Shown: positions 37,528-49,746, counted from the stretch's first letter. The stretch: DNA of 64,000 nucleotides from Polaromonas sp. P2-4 (GCA_024703855.1 CP087965.1:4022001-4086000); one strand, 5' to 3'. Program-made: numbers and translations. The notes: generated by a model not told the origin, from the sequence alone.

Positions 37528-39837
37528 TCAGACTTTCAGCGACCTCAACAGGTTCTCGGCGGTAGCCGGCGCATCCAGCCGAACAACTCCTGGTCGCGCA
37601 GCCGCCACAGCATCCTTCAGCGCTTCCAGCACACTGATCGCCAGCATCAGGGGCGGCTCGCCCACGGCCTTGCTGCCAAACACGTTGTCTTCGCGGTTGG
37701 GCTCGGGCCACAGATCCACGCGGAAATGTTCGGGAACGTCGCCAGTCGTCGGGATTTTGTAGGTGCTGGGCGCGTGGGTGCTGAGGTAACCCTTGTCGTT
37801 CCATACCAGCTGCTCGGTGGTCAACCAGCCCATGCCCTGCACAAAGCCGCCTTCAATCTGCCCGATGTCGATCGCCGGGTTGATGCTGGTGCCGACATCG
37901 TGCAGGATGTCGACTTTGAGCAGGCGGCTTTCACCGGTCAGCGTATCAATCGCGACTTCGCTGCAGGCGGCGCCGTAGGAAAAGTAATAAAACGGCCGGC
38001 CGGTCAGCGTGTGCTTGTCGTAGTGGATCTTGGGCGTCTTGTAGAAGCCGTCGCTCCACAGCTGCACGCGGGCGTGGTAGGCCTTGTCGACCAGTTGCTC
38101 AAAGCTTTGCGTTCCCTTGGGCGAGGTGACCTGGCCCTGGCGAATCACCACGGCCTCGGGGGCACAGCCCTCGTGGTCGACCACGTACTTCACCAGGCGC
38201 TCGCGTATCTGGCGTGCGGCAAACTGGGCGGCGCGGCCGTTGAGGTCGGTGCCGCTGGAGGCCGCGGTGGCAGAGGCATTGGGCACCTTGCTGGTGTCGC
38301 TGGCCGTGGCCAGCACGCGTTCGGAACGGCACGCCCAGTTCGTCGGCCACGATCTGCGCGACCTTGGTGTTCAGGCCCTGGCCCATTTCGGTGCCGCCGT
38401 GGTTCACCTGTACGCTGCCGTCGGTGTAGACATGAACCAGCGCGCCGGCCTGGTTGAAGAAGGTCGCGGTGAACGAAATGCCGAACTTCACCGGTGTGAT
38501 CGCGATGCCGCGCTTGATCACCGGGCTGGTCGCATTCCATGCCGAAATGGCCTCCCGCCGGCGCCGGTATTGTGCAGTCAGCTCCAGTTTTGATAGCAAC
38601 GGTTCAAGGATGTTGTCTTCCACCTTCATCTGGTAATGGGTGACGTTGCGGTCTTCCACACCGTAGAGGTTGCGCATGCGCACATCCAGCGCGTCCAGGC
38701 CCAATCCGGCGCGCGATGTCGCCCAGGATGGCCTCAATGACGATCATGCCCTGCAGGGCCACCGAAGCCGCGAAACGCGGTGTGGCTTTGTGTGTTGGTC
38801 TTGCAACGGTAGGACGCAATCTCGACGTCGCTCAGGAAGTAAGCGTTATCACTGTGAAAAACAGCGCGGTCAGCCACAGGGCCGCTCAAGTCCGCGCTAA
38901 AACCGCAATTAGCCGCAAGCATGAGCTTGAGGCCGGTGATGAGGCCGCTGTCGTCGAAGCCCACCGTGTATTCATAGGCAAACGGGTGGCGCTTGCCGGT
39001 GACCATGAAGTCGTCGTCGCGGTCCATGCGCAGCTTGACGGGCTTCTTGAGTTTCTGAGCCGCAATCGCCGACCACACGGCCATGTGGCCGCTTTGCGTT
39101 TCCTTGCCGCCAAAGGCGCCGCCCATACGACGGCACTCGACCTTGACCGCGTGGTTGGCGATGCCCAGGGCATGCGCCACCCAGTGCTGGATTTCGCCGG
39201 GGTGCTGGGTGCTGGAGTAGACCCACCACTGGTTCTGCTCCAAGGGCAGCGCATAGGCGACCTGGCCTTCCAGGTAGAAATGCTCCTGGCCGCCGACTTC
39301 AAACGAGCCGCTCAGGGTGTGGGGGGCGCTGGCCAGCGCCTGGGCCGCATCGCCGCGCTTGACGAACACCGGCGGCAGCACATAGCTCTGGGCCTTGAGC
39401 GCTTCTTGCACCGTGAGAATGGCCGGCAGGGCTTCGATGTCGAGTTTGACGAGGCGCGCGGCGCGGCGCGCCAGCATTACCGAGTCGGCTACCACCACGC
39501 CGACGACCTGGCCGATGTGCTCGACATGGGTGGTGGCGAATATCGGCTCGTCGTGCGTGAACGTGGCGAGGATAGGGTCGCCGGGAATGTCTTTCGCCAG
39601 AATCACGTCGTGCACGCCGGCCAGCGCCAAGGCGGCGCTGGCATCCACGCCCAGGAGCCGGCCATGCGCCACGGGCGAGAGGATGGGCGCGGCATACAGC
39701 GTGCCCTTGATCTCGGGAATGTCGTCGATGTAGGTGGCGCTACCTCCGACCTGGGCCACGGCGCTCGTGCGCCTTGGACAGCCCGCAGGCATGGGTGTGG
39801 GTCGTGTCGGGAGCGGTGAAGATTTTGTCCGGGGCGT

Positions 39838-39841
<4 letters not shown>
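37528..39841 (-). CDS. xdhB: Xanthine dehydrogenase, molybdopterin-binding subunit (about four frameshifts)
   Basis: About 770 residues when joined, from the ATG at 39841 (MNAPDKIFTAPDTTHTHACG). The molybdenum subunit hydroxylates hypoxanthine and xanthine to urate. Visible motifs are QVGGSATYIDDIPEIKGTLY, VGGQEHFYLEGQVAYALPLE, RRMGGAFGGKETQSGHMAVW, THTAFRGFGGP-like text, VHVYTDGSVQVNHGGTEMGQ, EGGFVQGMGWLTTEQL and KAVGEPPLMLAISVLEAL with the catalytic Glu. Shifts are near 39770, 38750 (CCCTGCAGGGC, one extra T), 38710 and 38325. It overlaps xdhA by ATGA, indicating coupling. Confidence 0.88.
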
Positions 39842-41302
<1,461 letters not shown>

Positions 41303-41408
41303 GAATCAGAGGGTTGTTGGTCTATAAGTTCGGGCGGTGCATAAGGGTAGGGCCGGACACGCCTTGCCGCCATAAGCATTGGTATATGACAAGAATGTAG
41401 GCTAAGGT
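41303..41408. promoter_or_regulatory. Divergent control region xdhA / LysR
   Basis: A 106-base gap between the two start codons must hold both promoters. ATGACAAGA at 41386-41394 also occurs at 42400-42408, just upstream of the ABC transporter genes, so it could be part of a shared regulator site. This is a weak clue based on one 9-mer. Confidence 0.3.
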
Positions 41409-42354
41409 ATGAGAGATCAAGCGCTTTTCGACAAGATAGACCTCCACTTGATAAGGGTCTTGCACACCGTGTTAACCGAACGCAGCGTCTCCCGCGCCGC
41501 CATCCGTCTGGGCATGTATCAGCCCGCTGTTTCCGCAGCGCTCAAGCGCCTGCGTGATCTGGCGGGCGACCCCCTGCTCGTGCGTTCGGGCTCCGGCATG
41601 GTGCCCACCGATGCCGGGCTGCGCATGATCGAGCCCAGCGCCAGCATATTGCGCGCCGCCGAGGTGCTGTTCACCGACGCCCGTGGCTTCGAGCCGCAAA
41701 CCACGCGCAACACTTTCCGCGTGGCCGCCAGCGACTACCTCGACCCGCTGTTCCTGCCGCAGCTGGTCTCGCAGATCAAGGCCCAAGCGCCGCTGTGCCA
41801 CGTCGAAATCCACCCGCTGTCGGCCGATTCCGACTACCACGCCCATTTGGCGCAGGGCGATGTGGATGTGGTGATCGGCAACTGGGCCCAGCCGTCGGAC
41901 GACTTGCACATGGGCCAATTGTTCGGCGACGATGTCGTGTGCCTGGTCAGCAAAAACCACCCGGCCGTGCGCCGCGGCTGGGACCAGCAGGCCTGGCTGG
42001 AAGCCGAGCACGTTGCCCCCCAGCCGACCCATCCCGGGGCCAAGGGCGTGATCGACGAACATCTGGACAGCCTGGGCCTGCGGCGCAACATCACGGTGCG
42101 CTGCCCTCACTTCGGCCTGATTCCGGGCATGGTGGCCGCCAGCCTGCTGGTGCTGACCACCGGCCGCCAGTATTGCGAACGCTATTCCGAGGACCATGGG
42201 GGGCGGCTGCCCGTGAAGATTCTGGAATGCCCGGTTGAATTTCCCAAGCTGGTGTACTACCAGCTCTGGCATGAGCGAACCCACGCGTCCAACTCAGCCA
42301 AGTGGCTGCGCAGAACGTGTCAAGTCGGTCGCTGCGGCGCTACGAAAAGAATAG
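41409..42354 (+). CDS. LysR-family regulator of the xanthine dehydrogenase/purine transport genes (frameshift at the end)
   Basis: About 314 residues. The N terminus HLIRVLHTVLTERSVSRAAI and LGMYQPAVSAALKRLRDLAG is the winged helix; the effector domain follows. Near 42312 the DNA reads CTGCGCAGAACGTGTC, with one A too many; removal gives ERVKSVAAALRKE and the stop at 42352-42354. Lying between xdhA (divergent) and the nucleoside-type ABC operon (same direction), it probably responds to a purine and controls both. Confidence 0.82.
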
Positions 42355-42420
42355 CGCCCTATGACCGTCCTATATTGGCTGTAAGCCGATTTATTATAAA
42401 TGACAAGAGACAAACGAGAC

Positions 42421-44027
42421 ATGAACATCCCCACCTCCCCCCACGCGCCACCTCGGCTGCAGCTGGCCAATATCACCAAGAGCTACCCCGCCGTGGTGGC
42501 CAACAGCGACGTGTCGCTGAGCGTCGAGCCCGGCGTGGCCCACGCCATCCTGGGTGAAAACGGCGCCGGCAAATCCACGCTGATGAAAATCATCTACGGC
42601 TCGGTCAAACCCGACGAAGGTACGGTGCATTTCAACGGCAAACCGGTCCACATCCGCAACCCGCAGGAAGCGCGGGCTCTGGGCATCAGCATGGTGTTCC
42701 AGCACTTCAGCCTGTTCGACACCCTGACCGTGGCGGAAAACGTCTGGCTCGGGCTGGAAAAGAGCCTGTCCCTGCCCGAAGTCACGCAGCGCATCACGGC
42801 CAAGGCCAGCGCGTACGGCCTGGACATCGACCCGATGCGCCCGGTTCACACCCTGAGCGTGGGCGAGATGCAGCGGGTGGAAATCATTCGCGCCTTGCTG
42901 ACCGACCCCAAGCTGCTGATCCTCGACGAGCCGACTTCGGTGCTGACGCCGCAGGCGGTGGAAAAGCTGTTTGTGGTGCTCAAGCAACTGGTCTCCGAGG
43001 GCTGCAGCATTCTCTACATCAGCCACAAGCTGCATGAGATCCGCGAACTCTGCACGGCCTGCACGGTGCTGCGCGGCGGCAAGGTCACGGGGGTGTGCAA
43101 TCCGCAGGAAGAAACCAATGCCTCGCTGAGCTGCCTGATGATTGGCGCCGAGCCGCCGGAGCTGGAGCACCACCAGGTGAAAACGGGTAAGACCGTGCTC
43201 TGCGTGCAGGCTTTGGACCTGCCGCGCGAAGACCAGTTCGGCGTGGACCTCGAAGGCATCACGCTGGAGGTGCGCGCGGGCGAAGTGGTGGGCATTGCCG
43301 GTGTGTCCGGCAACGGCCAGAAGGAACTGCTGTACGCGCTGTCGGGCGAAGACACGCGTGCCGCCGCGCCCATGATCCAGGTGTTTGACAAGAAAGTGGG
43401 CAAGTTCGGCCCCGGTCGCCGGCGCGCTGGGCGTGCATTTTGTGCCCGAAGAGCGGCTGGGGCGCGGTGCCGTGCCCACGCTGGGCCTGGCGCACAACCT
43501 CATGCTCACGCGCAAGAACGCGATCGGCAAGAGCGGCTGGATCAATATCAAGGCCCTGGAAACCCAGGCGCAGGACATCATCCGGCGCTTCAACGTCAAG
43601 GCCGGCGGGCCGAATTCGGCGGCCAAGTCGCTGTCGGGCGGCAACCTGCAGAAGTTCCTCGTGGGCCGCGAGATCGACGCCAATCCCAAGCTGTTGATCA
43701 TCTCGCAGCCGACCTGGGGCGTGGATGTGGGAGCCTCGGCGCAAATCCGCGGCGAAATCCTCAAGCTGCGCGATGCTGGCTGTGCCGTTCTGGTGGTTAG
43801 TGAAGAACTCGACGAGCTGTTTGAAATCAGCGACCGGCTGCATGTGATTGCGAAGGGGCGGCTGTCGCCCTCAATGGACCGGGCCCAAGCCACGGTCACC
43901 AAGATTGGAGAATGGATGTCTGGACTCTGGGAATCCCCCGTTCGCTGCAGAGCCCGACGAGGCGCCAGCGGCCATGCCGGCAGGTTCGGCGCGACCCCAA
44001 GGCGGTATGGAGGTGGCCCATGCTTAA
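42421..44027 (+). CDS. Nucleoside/purine ABC importer, dual ATPase subunit (two frameshifts)
   Basis: About 535 residues with two ABC domains. Domain 1 has LGENGAGKSTLMKIIYG, the signature LSVGEMQRVEI and LLILDEPTSVLTPQ. Domain 2 has VGIAGVSGNGQKELLYALSG, the degenerate Walker A usual here. After a shift near 43405 (one C extra) come VHFVPEERLGRG, SLSGGNLQKFLVGREI and LLIISQPTWGVDVGA. A second shift near 43928 (TGGGAATCC, one G extra) restores a Pro/Ala-rich tail ending EVAHA at 44027. The dual-ATPase type with BMP-family receptors imports nucleosides or purines. It overlaps the first permease. Confidence 0.88.
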
Positions 44028-45144
44028 GCTCGAACCCCGTCCCCAAGCCTCCAAATTTTGGAGCTACAGCTCGCCCTTGCTGGCTCTGCTGATCACCGTC
44101 ATCATCGGTGTGATCCTGTTTGCCGCCTTGGGCAAGGACCCGGTCAAGGGCTTGCAGGTGTTCTTCTGGGAACCCATCAAGTCGCCTTACGCCGTGGGCG
44201 AGCTCATGGTCAAAGCCACGCCGCTGCTCATCATCGCGCTGGGCCTGGCCGTGTGCTTTCGCTCCAATGTGTGGAACATCGGCGCCGAAGGGCAGTTTGT
44301 GATTGGCGCGGTGGTTGCCGGTGGCGTGGCGCTGCTGGCCGGTAAGGAAACCGGCCGCTGGATCGTCGCCGCGATCATCCTGGCCGGGGTGCTGGGCGGC
44401 ATGGCATGGGCCGGTATCACCGCCTTGCTGCGCGATCGCTTCAACGCCAATGAAATCCTGGTTAGCCTGATGCTGGTTTATGTGGCCGACCTGGTGCTGA
44501 GCTTCCTGGTCTACGGTCCGTGGAAGGATCCGGCGGGCTACAACTTCCCGCAAACCAAGACCTTCGAGGCTATCACGCAGATTCCCCGGTTGATGCAGGG
44601 CTCGCGCGTGAGCATAGGCCTGCTGATTGCCCTGCTGGGGGTGGCCGCGCTGTGGATCTTCCTGTTCCGCACCCGGGCTGGTTTTGCCCAGCAGGTGGGC
44701 GGGCTGGCCCCAGCGGCGGCGCGCTATGCGGGTTTTTCGTCGCGCAAGGCCCTGTGGGTTGCCCTGCTGACCTCCGGCGGCGCCGCCGGGCTGGCCGGGG
44801 CGCTGGAAGTGGCTGGGCCGATCGGCCAACTCACGCCCTATGTGCCGGCCGGCTACGGCTTTGCCGCCATCATCGTGGCCTTCGTCGGGCGCCTGCATCC
44901 CGTGGGCATGGTGTTCTCGGCCATCCTGATGAGCATGTTCTACATCGGCGGTGAACTCGCGCAGTCGCGCCTGGGCCTGCCCAAGTCGCTCACCGGCGTG
45001 TTCCAGGGCCTGCTGCTGTTTACGCTGCTGGCCTGCGACACCCTGATCGCCTACCGCATCAAATTCACCACCTCATCGGGGACCCATCGCTCGCGGCCCA
45101 GTGGCCCGGCGCTGGCCACCCCTGTGCAGCAAGGAGTTAAATAA
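44020..45144 (+). CDS. Nucleoside/purine ABC importer, permease 1
   Basis: Intact, 374 residues starting MLKLEPRPQASKFWSYSSPL, overlapping the ATPase end by 8 bases. About nine membrane segments are visible. FRSNVWNIGAEGQFVIGAVV and RDRFNANEILVSLMLVYVAD are the coupling-type signatures of the BPD_transp_2 family (NupB/YufP-like). It heads the permease pair with the next gene, whose start overlaps its stop (TAATG). Confidence 0.88.
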   Translation: MLKLEPRPQASKFWSYSSPLLALLITVIIGVILFAALGKDPVKGLQVFFWEPIKSPYAVGELMVKATPLLIIALGLAVCFRSNVWNIGAEGQFVIGAVVAGGVALLAGKETGRWIVAAIILAGVLGGMAWAGITALLRDRFNANEILVSLMLVYVADLVLSFLVYGPWKDPAGYNFPQTKTFEAITQIPRLMQGSRVSIGLLIALLGVAALWIFLFRTRAGFAQQVGGLAPAAARYAGFSSRKALWVALLTSGGAAGLAGALEVAGPIGQLTPYVPAGYGFAAIIVAFVGRLHPVGMVFSAILMSMFYIGGELAQSRLGLPKSLTGVFQGLLLFTLLACDTLIAYRIKFTTSSGTHRSRPSGPALATPVQQGVK

Positions 45145-46064
45145 TGGAATCCTACGCATTGCTACTGGCCGCCACGCTCAACGCGGGCACCGTGCTGGCT
45201 ATCGCGGCCCTGGGGCTGCTGATCAACGAAAAATCCGGCATCGTCAACCTCGGCGCCGAGGGCATGATGCTGTGCGCGGCCATCGCCGGCTTTGCCACCG
45301 TGGTCCACACCGGCAACGACTGGCTGGGCTTCGCCGCCGGCATGGGGGCGGGCGCCTTGCTGGCCGCCATTTTCGGCGTGCTGGTGATCTGGCTCAACAC
45401 CAACCAGTACGCTACCGGACTGGCGCTGAGCCTGTTTGGCGCCGGCTTCTCGGCCTTTGCCGGCATTAAGTATGTGCAGGAAAAACTGCCCGAGCGGCCA
45501 CATTTTTCGATTCCCGTGCTCGGCGACATCCCGCTGGTCGGCCCAGCCCTGTTCCGCCAGCACCCCATGGTCTACCTGGCGATTGCGCTGGTGTTCGGCC
45601 TGATCTGGTTCCTCTACCGTTCGCGCGCCGGCCTGGTGCTGCGTTCGGTGGGCGAATCGCCCGAGTCGGCCCATGCGCTGGGCTACCCGGTGCGGCGCAT
45701 CCGTCTGCTCGCTGTGGTGGTGGGCGGCGCGCTGTGCGGCCTGGCCGGTGCCTACATCGCCGTGATCTACACACCGCTGTGGGTCGAAGGCATGGTGGCG
45801 GGCAAGGGCTGGATCGCGCTGGCGCTCACCACCTTCGCTACCTGGCGCCCGGCACGGGTGTTGCTTGGCGCCTACCTGTTCGGCGGTGTGACCATGCTGC
45901 AATTTCATCTGCAGGGCGTGGGCGTGGAAGTGCCCAGCCAGTTCCTGAGCATGCTGCCCTACGTCGCCACCATCGTGGTGCTGGCCCTGATCTCGCGCAA
46001 CCCGGCCTGGATTCGCATCAACATGCCGGCATCGCTTGGTAAGCCTTTTTATCCCGGCTCATAA
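45144..46064 (+). CDS. Nucleoside/purine ABC importer, permease 2
   Basis: Intact, 306 residues, with AAGGAG about nine bases before the ATG. It is hydrophobic throughout, with LLINEKSGIVNLGAEGMMLC, NTNQYATGLALSLFGAGFSA and LRSVGESPESAHALGYPVRR. This is the NupC/YufQ-like partner of the previous permease. Together they form the membrane channel for the purine or nucleoside carried by the BMP protein that follows. Confidence 0.88.
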   Translation: MESYALLLAATLNAGTVLAIAALGLLINEKSGIVNLGAEGMMLCAAIAGFATVVHTGNDWLGFAAGMGAGALLAAIFGVLVIWLNTNQYATGLALSLFGAGFSAFAGIKYVQEKLPERPHFSIPVLGDIPLVGPALFRQHPMVYLAIALVFGLIWFLYRSRAGLVLRSVGESPESAHALGYPVRRIRLLAVVVGGALCGLAGAYIAVIYTPLWVEGMVAGKGWIALALTTFATWRPARVLLGAYLFGGVTMLQFHLQGVGVEVPSQFLSMLPYVATIVVLALISRNPAWIRINMPASLGKPFYPGS

Positions 46065-46110
46065 TCGAGCTTTTATCCCTGTCGCAACCCCCTCAAAAGA
46101 AGGAAATGAC

Positions 46111-47259
46111 ATGACTGACCTGAAGAAACGTTCCCTGCTCCAAGTCGCGGCCCTGTCCGCCGTGGCAGCAGCCCTTGTGGGTTGCGGCAAGAAGGAGGAG
46201 GCGACGCCCGCGCCCGCACCTGCGCCCGTCGCAGCCCCGGCGCCCGCGAAACCCGAGCCGCTGAAGATCGCGTTTGCCTATGTCGGCCCGGTCGGCGACG
46301 GCGGTTGGACCTTCGCGCACGACAACGGTCGCAAGGCGGTGGAAAAGGAATTCGGCGACAAGGTGGTCACCAGTTTTGTCGAAAAAGTGCCTGAGTCGGC
46401 CGATGCCGAGCGCGTGATTCGCGATATGGCGGGCCAGGGCAACAAGCTGATCTTCGGCACCACCTTTGGCTACATGGAGCCCATGCTCAAAGTGGCCGCC
46501 GACACCAAGGACGTGAAGTTCGAGCACGCCACCGGCTACAAGACGGCCGAGAACATGCGCACCTACGACAGCCGCACCTACGAAGGCGCTTACCTGGCGG
46601 GCGTGATCGCCGGCAAGATGAGCAAGACCGGCACGCTGGGCGTGGTCGGCTCGATCCCGATTCCGGAAGTCATCCGCAACATCAACAGCTTCACGCTGGG
46701 CGCCCAATCGGTCAACCCCAAGGTCAAGACCAAGGTGGTCTGGATCAACGAGTGGTTCAACCCGCCCAAGGAAACCGAAGCCGCCACCGCGCTGATCAAC
46801 GGCGGCGCCGATGTGCTGATGCAAAACACCGACTCTTCCGCCGTGCTGCAGACGGCCGAGAAAATGGGCAAGCGCGCCTTTGGCTGGGACTCCGACATGA
46901 CGGCCTACGGTCCCAAGGCTCACTTGGGCTCGGCCGCCATCAACTGGGGTCCGTACTACATCAAGGCCACGCGTGATGCGCTGGAAGGCAAGTGGGCGAC
47001 CGGCCAGCACTGGTGGGGCGTGAAGGAAGGCGCGATCGACATGGTGTCCATCGCGGCTGACGTGCCGGAAGAAACCAAGGCCAGGATTGCCGAGGTCAAG
47101 AAAGGCCTGACCGACGGTTCCTTCGCGATCTGGAAGGGTCCGATCATGGACAACACTGGCAAGGAACTGCTGGCCAAGGACGTAGTGGCCGACGACAAAT
47201 TCCTGGGCGGGCTCAAGAGCTACGTCAAAGGTGTAGAAGGCAAAGTCCCCGGCAATTGA
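46111..47259 (+). CDS. BMP-family substrate-binding lipoprotein for the nucleoside/purine importer
   Basis: Intact, 382 residues. AGGAA precedes the ATG at 46111. The N terminus ends in a lipobox (AAALVGCGKK) and is followed by a Pro/Ala tether. The BMP fold follows with IAFAYVGPVGDGGWTFAHDN, FGTTFGYMEPMLKVA, VVGSIPIPEVIRNINSFTLG and VLMQNTDSSAVLQTAEKMG. BMP proteins bind purine or pyrimidine nucleosides. It closes the four-gene import operon. A paralog is at 55195. Confidence 0.9.
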   Translation: MTDLKKRSLLQVAALSAVAAALVGCGKKEEATPAPAPAPVAAPAPAKPEPLKIAFAYVGPVGDGGWTFAHDNGRKAVEKEFGDKVVTSFVEKVPESADAERVIRDMAGQGNKLIFGTTFGYMEPMLKVAADTKDVKFEHATGYKTAENMRTYDSRTYEGAYLAGVIAGKMSKTGTLGVVGSIPIPEVIRNINSFTLGAQSVNPKVKTKVVWINEWFNPPKETEAATALINGGADVLMQNTDSSAVLQTAEKMGKRAFGWDSDMTAYGPKAHLGSAAINWGPYYIKATRDALEGKWATGQHWWGVKEGAIDMVSIAADVPEETKARIAEVKKGLTDGSFAIWKGPIMDNTGKELLAKDVVADDKFLGGLKSYVKGVEGKVPGN

Positions 47260-47275
47260 GGCCGACCACGGCGCG

Positions 47276-47345
47276 ACCCGGTAGCGCTGTTGCTACCGGG
47301 TTGCTCACTGCGCCAGGCTGCTTTCGGGCGGCCTTTTTGTTTTTG
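47276..47345 (+). terminator. Two stems and a T run after the importer operon
   Basis: A perfect 10-bp stem (ACCCGGTAGC at 47276-47285 with GCTACCGGGT at 47292-47301) is followed by AGGCTGC-TTTC-GGGCGGCCT at 47315-47334 and a T-rich run. The second stem with its T run looks like an intrinsic terminator between the BMP gene and the deaminase gene. Confidence 0.65.
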
Positions 47346-47353
47346 GAGTCAAT

Positions 47354-48392
47354 ATGAATTTAGTCAAACCTGTTTCCCCCGACCGCTTGCCCGAGCTGCT
47401 GCGCCTGATGCCCAAGGCCGAGCTGCACATTCACATTGAAGGTTCGCTGGAGCCCGAGCTGATTTTTGCGCTGGCCCAGCGCAATGGCATCGCAATTCCG
47501 TACAGCAGCGTTGACGAGCTGCGCCGGGCCTACGCTTTCACCAACCTGCAGAGCTTTCTCGACATCTATTACGCCGGTGCCAGCGTGCTGCTGAAAGAGC
47601 AGGACTTTTACGACATGACGCGCGCCTATCTGCTGAAAGCCGCGGCCGACAACGTGGTGCACACCGAGTTATTCTTTGACCCGCAGACGCACACTGCGCG
47701 CGGCGTCAGCATGGAAACCGTGATCAATGGCCTGCACCGCTCCTGTGTCGATGCGAAGGCCGAGCTGGGTGTGAGTGCTTCCTTGATCCTGTGCTTTCTG
47801 CGCCACCTCAGTGAAGAAGATGCGTTCGAAACGCTGGAGCAGGCGCTGCCGTTTCGGGACAAGATCATCGGCATAGGGCTCGATTCCGGCGAAGTAGGTA
47901 ACCCACCCGAAAAGTTTGCGCGTGTGTTTGCGCTGCCGCGAGCTGGGTTTTCATCTGGTCGCCCACGCTGGTGAAGAAGGGCCGCCGGCCTATGTCTGGA
48001 CGGCGCTCGATGTGCTCAAGGTTGAGCGCATCGACCACGGCGTGCAGTCGGTCAAGGACGCCGCGCTGATGCAACGTCTGGCCCAAGACCGCATTCCGCT
48101 CACGGTGTGCCCGCTGTCCAACCTCAAGCTCTGCGTGTTTCCCGATCTCGCTGACCACAACCTGGGTCAGTTGCTCGATGCGGGGCTGGTGGCCACCGTC
48201 AATTCGGACGACCCGGCCTACTTTGGTGGCTACATGAATGACAACTTCACGCAGACCTTTGCCGCCACGGGGCTGACGGCACAGCACGCTTACACGCTGG
48301 CGTGCAACAGCTTTGAGGCGAGCTTTATCGACGAGTCTGCCAAGCGCCGCTACATTGAACAGCTGAACGAAAAGTTTGCATCCTTTCAGTGA
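47354..48392 (+). CDS. Adenine (or adenosine) deaminase, ADA-like type (one frameshift)
   Basis: About 345 residues when corrected. KAELHIHIEGSLEPELIFAL provides the first two metal His residues, then FLDIYYAGASVLLKEQDFYD. The frame breaks near 47933 (GCGCTGCCGCGAG, one extra T) and LGFHLVAHAGEEGPPAYVWT continues, followed by IDHGVQSVKDAAL, LTVCPLSNLKLCV and VNSDDPAYFGGYMNDNF. DDPAYFGGY suggests the adenine deaminase branch. The product, hypoxanthine, feeds xanthine dehydrogenase encoded nearby. Confidence 0.85.
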
Positions 48393-48451
48393 GCGGGCTG
48401 CGCTTTCGCACATGCCTTCAGGCATGATGCCCCCCGAAACGGAGACTTTGC

Positions 48452-49720
48452 ATGGCGCTGACGCTAAGAGATGAACAAACCCCAGCGTCGCCAGGCCCCT
48501 GGGCCATTGCGCTGGCCGGACTGGTCGCGCTGGCCGTGGCCATGGGCATAGGCCGCTTTGCGTTCACCCCGCTGCTGCCTATGATGCTGAACGACGGCGT
48601 GGTCGATTTGCCGTCGGCCAGCTGGCTGGCCAGTGCCAACTACTTTGGCTACATGCTGGGGGCCTTGCTGTGTACGTTGCAGCCCTGGTTGTGGGCCCGC
48701 TTCAAATGGCTCCCCTTGCTGGCTTATTCGTCTCTGGTGCGGGCCGGGCTGATGGCCACGGGTGTACTGACGCTGGCCATGGCGTGGCAGTTTTCTGCTG
48801 CCTGGCCGGCGCTGCGCTTTGCCGCAGGGGTGACCAGTGCGGTGGTTTTTATCTACACCTCGGGCTGGTGCCTGTCGCGGCTGGCCAAGTTGGGCGTTCC
48901 GGCACTGGGCGGTGTCATTTATGCCGGCCCCGGCGCGGGCATTGTCGTGAGCGGCCTGTTTGCCAGCGGCATGGTGGCCTGGCACTGGACGGCTGCAGCG
49001 GGGTGGCTGATTTTTGGCGCGCTGGCTTTTGTGCTCACGGCCACGGTGTGGCGAACCTTGCGCAGCCGTGATGAGCGGCTGGCAGCTTTGGGAAGTCGGC
49101 TTGTCAGCCAGCCGAACGGCAAAGCGGAGAACATAGTGGCGCAGGGACGGGGCGAGATGAGCCTTTTAACGCTGGCCTATGGGCTGGCCGGCTTCGGCTA
49201 CATCATCACCGCCACATTTCTGCCGGTGATTGCCCGGGCGGCCTTGCCTGGCTCTGCGTGGCTGGACATGTTCTGGCCCATCTTCGGGCTGGGGGTGATG
49301 GTGGGCGCGCTGGTCGCCACGCGCATTTCGCCCCGCACCGACTTTCGCGTGTTGCTGGCAGCTTGCTATGTGATGCAGGCGCTCGGCATTGCAACCAGCC
49401 TCTGGAGCCCCAGCCTTGCCGGCTTTGCCGTGGGCAGCCTGCTGCTGGGCGTGCCGTTCACGGCGATCACCTTTTTGCGATGCAGGAAGTGCGCCGCCTG
49501 CGTCCCTGCAACGGCGGCCAGCTTCATGGGGCTGCTCACGGCCACTTATGGCGTGGGGCAGATTCTGGGCCCGCCACTGGTGGCCGTGCTGCTCCATCGC
49601 AGCCGCAGTGCCGGTGAGGGTTTTACGCTGTCGCTGGAAATTGCGGCCACTGCATTGCTGACAGGTGCGGCGCTGTATGGCTGGATGGTGAGGGCGTATC
49701 CGGTATCAAGGCGGGCTTGA
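48452..49720 (+). CDS. YbfB/YjiJ-family MFS transporter (compensated double indel)
   Basis: 422 residues, 12 membrane segments. MGIGRFAFTPLLPMMLNDGV, SASWLASANYFGYMLGALL and FMGLLTATYGVGQILGPPLV are the YbfB signatures. Near residues 345-360 the text reads ITFLRCRKCAACVPATA; reading one base over gives ITFFAMQEVRRLRPATA. A missing T at about 49470 and an extra T at about 49508 (CCCTGCAACGG) compensate, so this ORF survives with eleven wrong residues. The substrate is unknown. It has the same direction as the deaminase. Confidence 0.8.
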   Translation: MALTLRDEQTPASPGPWAIALAGLVALAVAMGIGRFAFTPLLPMMLNDGVVDLPSASWLASANYFGYMLGALLCTLQPWLWARFKWLPLLAYSSLVRAGLMATGVLTLAMAWQFSAAWPALRFAAGVTSAVVFIYTSGWCLSRLAKLGVPALGGVIYAGPGAGIVVSGLFASGMVAWHWTAAAGWLIFGALAFVLTATVWRTLRSRDERLAALGSRLVSQPNGKAENIVAQGRGEMSLLTLAYGLAGFGYIITATFLPVIARAALPGSAWLDMFWPIFGLGVMVGALVATRISPRTDFRVLLAACYVMQALGIATSLWSPSLAGFAVGSLLLGVPFTAITFLRCRKCAACVPATAASFMGLLTATYGVGQILGPPLVAVLLHRSRSAGEGFTLSLEIAATALLTGAALYGWMVRAYPVSRRA

Positions 49721-49746
49721 GCACGGGGTCTGGTCTGGTTGAACTC

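Noticed and set aside
42394..44898. An 834-residue open frame on the minus strand
   Set aside because: It is His/Gln/Arg-rich antisense text over the clear ABC ATPase and permease genes and has no family motifs.
49478..49510. Cysteine cluster CRCRKCAAC in the MFS protein, looking like a metal site
   Set aside because: It disappears when the neighbouring frame is read (FFAMQEVRRLRP), which matches the family; it comes from a compensating indel pair.
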